Source: Bacillota bacterium (GTDB taxonomy: Bacteria > Bacillota > Sulfobacillia > Sulfobacillales > Sulfobacillaceae). Taken from it: a stretch of 9,546 nt of DNA. Where the stretch lies: contig JAKADI010000029.1 in assembly GCA_021820675.1 (NCBI GenBank), forward strand, positions 1 through 9,546, given 5' to 3'. Below are positions 6,652 to 9,546 of the stretch, piece after piece; position 1 is the stretch's first letter; each line of letters opens with the position of its first letter. The translations under genes and the position numbers were made by a program. The notes beneath the pieces were generated by a model, which did not search any database, was not told the origin of the DNA, and saw nothing but the letters and a program-made list of their open reading frames with translations.

Positions 6652-6758
6652 GTTATATACCGAACAAAGCAGAAGCAAAGGCTTCTCACCCTCCGGTAAG
6701 AACCAAAAGGGTTGATGCAAAGGGTTTCTGTTCTTGGGCGGGTCTGCTCGCCCTTTTT
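6652..6758 (+). promoter_or_regulatory. Attenuator leader of infC-rpmI-rplT, candidate L20 leader
   Basis: The leader holds AGAAGC-aaag-GCTTCT (6671-6686), then a two-part hairpin with ACCCT (6688-6692)/AGGGT (6708-6712) enclosing GGT/ACC (6695-6704), and ends in an intrinsic terminator (6736-6758). AAGAAC (6698-6703) can instead pair with GTTCTT (6730-6735), directly against the terminator stem, so alternative folds are possible. In Bacillus the same operon is controlled by ribosomal protein L20 binding to such a leader and promoting termination (L20 leader family). The place and general architecture agree; I cannot verify the L20-binding junction itself from memory, so the ligand is an inference. 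Confidence 0.68.
6736..6758 (+). terminator. Intrinsic terminator (attenuator) before infC
   Basis: GGGCGGG (6736-6742) pairs with CTCGCCC (6747-6753) with one G-U pair and a 4-nt loop; T5 follows at 6754-6758. It lies between the strong promoter and infC, so it would abort the transcript unless the leader refolds or the controlling factor is absent. Confidence 0.82.
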
Positions 6759-6802
6759 GTTTGGATATATTTGGTTAATCTTTCGAAGGAGGGATCAAGG
6801 CT

Positions 6803-7318
6803 ATCAAAGATCTCAGGATTAACAATGAGATCCGGGCGCGCGATGTGCGCCTTGTTGGCGATGAAGGAGAACAACTTGGGGTCGTTTCTCTGCGTGAAGC
6901 ATTGTCGCTAGCCCAAGAGCGGCATCTTGATCTTGTGGAGGTTTCGCCGACAGCGCGTCCTCCGGTTTGTCGGCTCATGGATTACGGCAAATATAAATAT
7001 GAGCAGGCGAAAAAAGAGCGAGAGTCGCGTAAAAAGCAAAAAGTCGTTAATGTGAAGGAATTAAAAATTCGTCCCAATATTGAAGAACATGACTTTGATG
7101 TCAAAGTTCGGAGTGCTCATCGATTTTTGGAAGACGGCGACAAGGTTAAATGCACCATGATGTTTCGGGGACGAGAAATTGTTCATGCAGGATTAGGTCA
7201 GGAAACACTTAGTAAACTTGCCGATTTAGTTAAAGATGTGGGTGTCATCGAAAGGCCGCCCCGAGTTGAAGGTCGGAGTATGATTATGATATTAGCACCT
7301 AAAAGAGGAGTGTCGTGA
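6803..7318 (+). CDS. infC: Translation initiation factor IF-3, apparent AUC start
   Basis: IF3 binds the 30S subunit, keeps it from joining 50S too early and rejects non-standard start codons and wrong initiator tRNA. From 6803 the product is 171 residues, normal for the family: N domain with INNEIRARDVRLV and GEQLGVVSLREAL, PPVCRLMDYGKYKYEQ, a lysine-rich linker (KKERESRKKQKVVNVKELKI), and C domain with EEHDFDVKVRSAHRFLEDGDKVK, MMFRGREIVH and a final RSMIMILAPKR. The frame is closed by TAA at 6776-6778, and before GTG 6845 it holds no ATG, GTG or TTG. The GTG start would cut off the conserved INNEIRARD. The perfect SD AGGAGGG (6787-6793) lies 10 nt before ATC 6803; ATC 6794 touches the SD. 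Hence I place the start at AUC 6803. Non-standard infC starts (AUU in E. coli and Bacillus) serve IF3 autoregulation. First gene of the operon; rpmI follows after 1 nt. Confidence 0.95.
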   Translation: MKDLRINNEIRARDVRLVGDEGEQLGVVSLREALSLAQERHLDLVEVSPTARPPVCRLMDYGKYKYEQAKKERESRKKQKVVNVKELKIRPNIEEHDFDVKVRSAHRFLEDGDKVKCTMMFRGREIVHAGLGQETLSKLADLVKDVGVIERPPRVEGRSMIMILAPKRGVS

Positions 7319-7319
7319 G

Positions 7320-7520
7320 ATGCCGAAAATGAAAACCCATCGCGGGGCTGCGAAGCGTTTCAAAGTCACCGGGAATGGCAAGGTCGCTCGGTACCGTGCG
7401 GGGAAGAGTCATTTACAAGAGCACAAATCACCAGCTAGAAAACGCCGTCTGCGACAAGATGCGTTGCTGTCGCACGCTGATCGGCACCGCGCGAAGCGGC
7501 TTTTGCCTAACGGGCGGTAA
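7320..7520 (+). CDS. rpmI: 50S ribosomal protein L35
   Basis: L35 is a small, very basic protein of the large ribosomal subunit. The 66-residue product begins MPKMKTHRGAAKRFKVTGNGKV and ends with HADRHRAKRLLPNGR; this is the complete length and the typical pattern of the family. Its ATG at 7320 follows the infC stop (7316-7318) by one base, and AAGAGGAG (7303-7310) lies inside the end of infC 9 nt upstream, so translation of the two is probably coupled. It belongs to the infC-rpmI-rplT operon under the leader at 6652-6758. Confidence 0.98.
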   Translation: MPKMKTHRGAAKRFKVTGNGKVARYRAGKSHLQEHKSPARKRRLRQDALLSHADRHRAKRLLPNGR

Positions 7521-7553
7521 CATCGGCATATCAAATTTTGGAGGGGTTGCATC

Positions 7554-7907
7554 ATGGCACGTGTCAAGCGCGGTGTGGTCCGTCACCGCCGTCACAAAAA
7601 GATTTTAAAAATGGCTCGCGGATATCGAGGCGCACGATCGCGTCATTTTCGTCCAGCGAATGAAGCGGTCATGCATTCTCTGTGGTACGCTTACCAACAT
7701 CGGCGTAAACGTAAAGGTGATTTCCGACGTTTGTGGATTACCCGAATCAATGCAGCGGCTAGGTTGCATGGATTATCTTATAGTCGTTTTATGAATGGAT
7801 TACACCGGGCAGGGATTGGATTAGATCGTAAGATTTTAGCCGATATGGCTGTTCGTGATATGGAAAGTTTTAAAGTCTTGGTGGCCAAAGCCAAAGAGCA
7901 ACTCTAA
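7554..7907 (+). CDS. rplT: 50S ribosomal protein L20
   Basis: L20 binds 23S rRNA early in large-subunit assembly and, in Firmicutes, also binds the leader of its own operon to lower transcription. The 117-residue product is complete and typical: basic N-terminal extension [41 protein letters not shown], then the globular part [35 protein letters not shown], ending [14 protein letters not shown]. The start ATG at 7554 has TGGAGGGG (7539-7546) 7 nt upstream. It lies 33 nt after rpmI. Its stop TAA shares its last A with the ATG of the next gene (TAATG), a sign of translational coupling to the methyltransferase. Confidence 0.98.
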   Translation: MARVKRGVVRHRRHKKILKMARGYRGARSRHFRPANEAVMHSLWYAYQHRRKRKGDFRRLWITRINAAARLHGLSYSRFMNGLHRAGIGLDRKILADMAVRDMESFKVLVAKAKEQL

Positions 7908-8746
7908 TGGCCCTTATTCAGCCTCTGGACTCGTTGGACAACAAGGTGGTCAAAGTGGTGCGCCGATTGTTGACGAACCGGTCTTTTCGGGAACGCCAGC
8001 ATCAGGCGGTATTAGAGGGATGCCGTATTCTTCAAGACGTGGTGGATGTTGGGATACCCATCCACCTTGTTTTATATGGTAAGCGTATGATGCAGCTTGA
8101 AGCTGGACGCAGTTTGTTAGCGCGTCTACAAATGGCCAGAACCCGGTTGATTTATGTAACAGACAAGGTACTGGATGCATTGTCCGATGTAGAAACCCAT
8201 CAAGGCGTTTTGGCTGTCATTAATTGGCCTCACATGGCTCAAGGGTGGCCGTTGCCAAGGGGAGTACCGCCCTTCATTGTTATTGCCGATCAGATTCAAG
8301 ACCCGGGGAACTTGGGCACTTTAATTCGGAGTGCGCAAGCGGCGGGGGCTCATTTGATGGGATTTACGAAAGGAACTGTGGACGTCTACAACCCTAAAAC
8401 TATGCGGTCTTCTGCAGGAAGTATTTTTAAAATACCCCTGATGCCCCTTTCGGATGGATGGATGGATGAATTGCAGGAACAGCAGATTCGACTCGTGTCG
8501 ACGATGGTCGCGGAGGGTCAGGATTACACCGAATTTGACTGGGTTCAACCCTTTGCCTTGGTTCTCGGGAATGAAGGAAATGGGGTATCTTCTGAACTGA
8601 TGGCCAGGGCCCATGGAGTGACGATTCCCATGGTGCCGACGGCTGAATCGATTAATGTGGCAGTGGCAGGGTCCATCTTAGCTTTTCATGCGATGTCGAA
8701 GCGGAGGCAGCAGAACGTGCCATTAATTCCGCCGATTATGCTATAA
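7907..8746 (+). CDS. SpoU/TrmH-family (SPOUT) rRNA 2'-O-methyltransferase
   Basis: This 279-residue protein transfers a methyl group from S-adenosylmethionine to a ribose 2'-OH of RNA, most likely 23S rRNA. The N-terminal part (about 1-105) is a substrate-binding domain of the SpoU_sub_bind type (ETHQGVLAVI at 96-105). The SPOUT knot domain has motif 1 IADQIQDPGNLGTLIRSAQAAG at 126-147 with N135 and R141, motif 2 FALVLGNEGNGVSSE at 216-230 with E223, and motif 3 ESINVAVAGSILAFHA at 247-262. All are intact. B. subtilis YsgA (RlmP, forming Gm2553 in the 23S A-loop) also lies just upstream of pheS, so orthology is plausible; RlmB cannot be excluded by sequence alone. The start ATG overlaps the rplT stop by one base. 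The 3' end of the gene contains the -10 box of the pheS promoter. Confidence 0.93.
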   Translation: MALIQPLDSLDNKVVKVVRRLLTNRSFRERQHQAVLEGCRILQDVVDVGIPIHLVLYGKRMMQLEAGRSLLARLQMARTRLIYVTDKVLDALSDVETHQGVLAVINWPHMAQGWPLPRGVPPFIVIADQIQDPGNLGTLIRSAQAAGAHLMGFTKGTVDVYNPKTMRSSAGSIFKIPLMPLSDGWMDELQEQQIRLVSTMVAEGQDYTEFDWVQPFALVLGNEGNGVSSELMARAHGVTIPMVPTAESINVAVAGSILAFHAMSKRRQQNVPLIPPIML

Positions 8747-8747
8747 T
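8739..8747 (+). promoter_or_regulatory. Extended -10 promoter of the pheS leader
   Basis: TATAAT (8742-8747) with TG one base upstream (TGCTATAAT) forms a perfect extended -10 that overlaps the methyltransferase stop codon (8744-8746). No good -35 is seen 16-18 bp upstream, which an extended -10 can compensate for. Transcription would begin around 8754, a normal distance before the T-box stem I. Confidence 0.68.
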
Positions 8748-8754
8748 GCAATCA

Positions 8755-8988
8755 AATTACTGCCAAAGCGATGATCCAGAACGTGTGAACCGAAAACTGC
8801 AGTATAGAGAATCCGGATGAGGTGGGAGCCGGAGCTGTTAGTGGTTCAGCATTCGCTGGGGAGTGGACTCTGAAGACAGTAGGAGCCAACGGGTTGTGCC
8901 GTTATGCACAAGTGAGATGGCCAAAAGGTTTTGGCCTAATGAAGGTGGTACCGCGGAACGTTCGCCCTTGTGGTGAACGTTTATTTTT
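8755..8988 (+). promoter_or_regulatory. T-box riboswitch of pheS (Phe specifier TTC)
   Basis: This leader senses uncharged tRNA-Phe. Stem I: CCAG (8777-8780)/CTGG (8856-8859) below and GAACC (8787-8791)/GGTTC (8843-8847) above enclose the specifier loop; its 3' side carries TTC (8852-8854, Phe) followed by G. The distal stem TCCGG/CCGGA (about 8812-8832) surrounds GGTGGGAG, with AGAGA at 8806-8810 as the AG bulge. Two perfect hairpins follow: TTGTGC/GCACAA (8894-8911) and GGCCAAAA/TTTTGGCC (8919-8936), probably stems II/III. The T-box core GGTGGTACCGCGG is at 8944-8956, and its downstream side overlaps the terminator. The specifier matches the gene behind it. The 99 nt between the terminator and pheS hold a palindrome CTTGTGCACAAG (9021-9032) and two CGTACAT copies 10 nt apart (9055 and 9065). 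Confidence 0.93.
8957..8988 (+). terminator. T-box-controlled terminator before pheS
   Basis: AACGTTCGCC (8957-8966) pairs with GGTGAACGTT (8972-8981) over 10 bp with one G-U pair and a 5-nt loop, followed by TATTTTT (8982-8988). It begins directly behind the conserved T-box core, so antiterminator and terminator exclude each other. Confidence 0.9.
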
Positions 8989-9087
8989 GTGGATATGGGA
9001 AAGCGCCGCTATAGCAGAGGCTTGTGCACAAGAAAGCAAGAATAAGGCAAATACCGTACATCCACGTACATATCGGGGGGGTAGAGC

Positions 9088-9546
9088 ATGATGGACCAAC
9101 AATTTGAGGAGTGGAAGAACGAAATCGTCGAACAAGTTCGGGCTGTGCGTTCATCCAGCGACTTGCAAAGTCTTCGTAATCAATGGTTAGGGCGCCGGGG
9201 CAAGATCACGGGGGCTATGAAAGGTTTATCGGGTCTAACAATTGATCAACGGCGTATTCAAGGTCAACAACTGAACATATTGCGCGAAGCGGTTCTGCGT
9301 CTTTTTAATGAACGACAAGAGCAAATAGAAGTCACCGAAGAGGCAATGCAACTGCGCAACGAACGTTTTGACATGACCTTACCGGGAGTGTTGCCTGGGA
9401 TTGGGATGCTGCATCCCATTACAAGAATACGTCGTCTTATTGAGGACGTATTCTTGCGCATGGGCTTTTCGTTGGAGTATGGTCCAGAAATTGAAAATGA
9501 ATGGTATAACTTCGAAGCGCTGAATATCCCCAAGTTTCATCCGGCT
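9088..9546 (+). CDS. pheS: Phenylalanyl-tRNA synthetase alpha subunit, 3'-truncated
   Basis: PheS is the catalytic subunit of the alpha2beta2 enzyme that charges tRNA-Phe. The open frame of 153 codons runs off the window end without a stop; the full protein is usually about 340 residues. The N-terminal coiled-coil part about 1-90 has the family pattern (LRNQWLGRRGKITGAMKGLSGL), followed by RFDMTLPGVLPGIGMLHPIT and the start of the class II catalytic core, RRLIEDVFLRMGFSLEYGPEIENEWYNFEALNIPKFHPA (split: RRLIEDVF, then GPEIENEWYNFEALN, then PKFHPA). Motifs 2 and 3 lie beyond the window. Two ATGs follow each other at 9088 and 9091; CGGGGGGG at 9074-9081 is 6 or 9 nt away, so either may be used. 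The T-box leader controls it. pheT is expected downstream, from the usual gene order. Confidence 0.97.
   Translation, partial: MMDQQFEEWKNEIVEQVRAVRSSSDLQSLRNQWLGRRGKITGAMKGLSGLTIDQRRIQGQQLNILREAVLRLFNERQEQIEVTEEAMQLRNERFDMTLPGVLPGIGMLHPITRIRRLIEDVFLRMGFSLEYGPEIENEWYNFEALNIPKFHPA

Noticed and set aside
6845..7318. GTG 6845 as infC start
   Set aside because: It has no SD at a proper distance and removes the conserved INNEIRARD segment of IF3, while a perfect SD serves ATC 6803.
9051..9075. Short direct repeat CGTACAT at 9055 and 9065
   Set aside because: Two 7-nt copies only; not an array and probably chance.
8822..9091. Plus-strand open frame within the pheS leader
   Set aside because: The region is fully explained by the T-box and its terminator; the frame would have to be translated through them and has no SD.

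Overview
The window is chromosomal DNA of roughly even base composition from a Gram-positive (Firmicutes-type), probably endospore-forming bacterium. The reasons are purine-rich Shine-Dalgarno sites, frequent GTG starts, tRNA genes that encode their own CCA, T-box leaders before two aminoacyl-tRNA synthetase genes, a YtxC-type sporulation protein directly upstream of thrS, and the order thrS-infC-rpmI-rplT-SpoU methyltransferase-pheS. A Sulfobacillus-like or other deep-branching thermophilic or acidophilic Firmicute is my best guess, but I cannot prove this from the window. All supported genes lie on the + strand.

Left part (1-2064): the 3' end of a 3-hydroxyacyl-CoA dehydrogenase gene (beta-oxidation or butanoate type), a small TPR-repeat protein with a GTG start, then a compact tRNA operon, Gly(GCC)-Cys(GCA)-Val(GAC). 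The tRNA operon has a near-consensus promoter (TTGCAA-17-TATAAT) and a rho-independent terminator.

Middle (2065-4716): a solitary ABC/SMC-like ATPase of the predicted-ATPase COG3910 type, about 370 nt with no recognisable gene, the ytxC-like gene, and a long (588 nt) non-coding region. The last 225 nt or so of that region form a T-box leader with Thr specifier ACC.

Right part (4717-9546) is a translation-machinery block: threonyl-tRNA synthetase; a strong promoter 2 nt after its stop; an attenuator-type leader resembling the L20 leader; infC (IF3), with no ordinary start codon and an apparent AUC start; rpmI (L35); rplT (L20); a SpoU/TrmH-family rRNA 2'-O-methyltransferase whose start overlaps the rplT stop by one base; a second T-box leader with Phe specifier TTC; and the first 153 codons of pheS, which runs off the window.

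The genes cooperate in making and charging the translation apparatus. Several feedback loops appear to sit side by side: uncharged tRNA-Thr acting on thrS, L20 on its operon, IF3 on its own non-standard start codon, and uncharged tRNA-Phe on pheS. I see no mobile element, CRISPR array or clearly novel multi-gene system. The most interesting points are the AUC start of infC, the competing palindrome inside the thrS T-box, and the long unexplained thrS leader.
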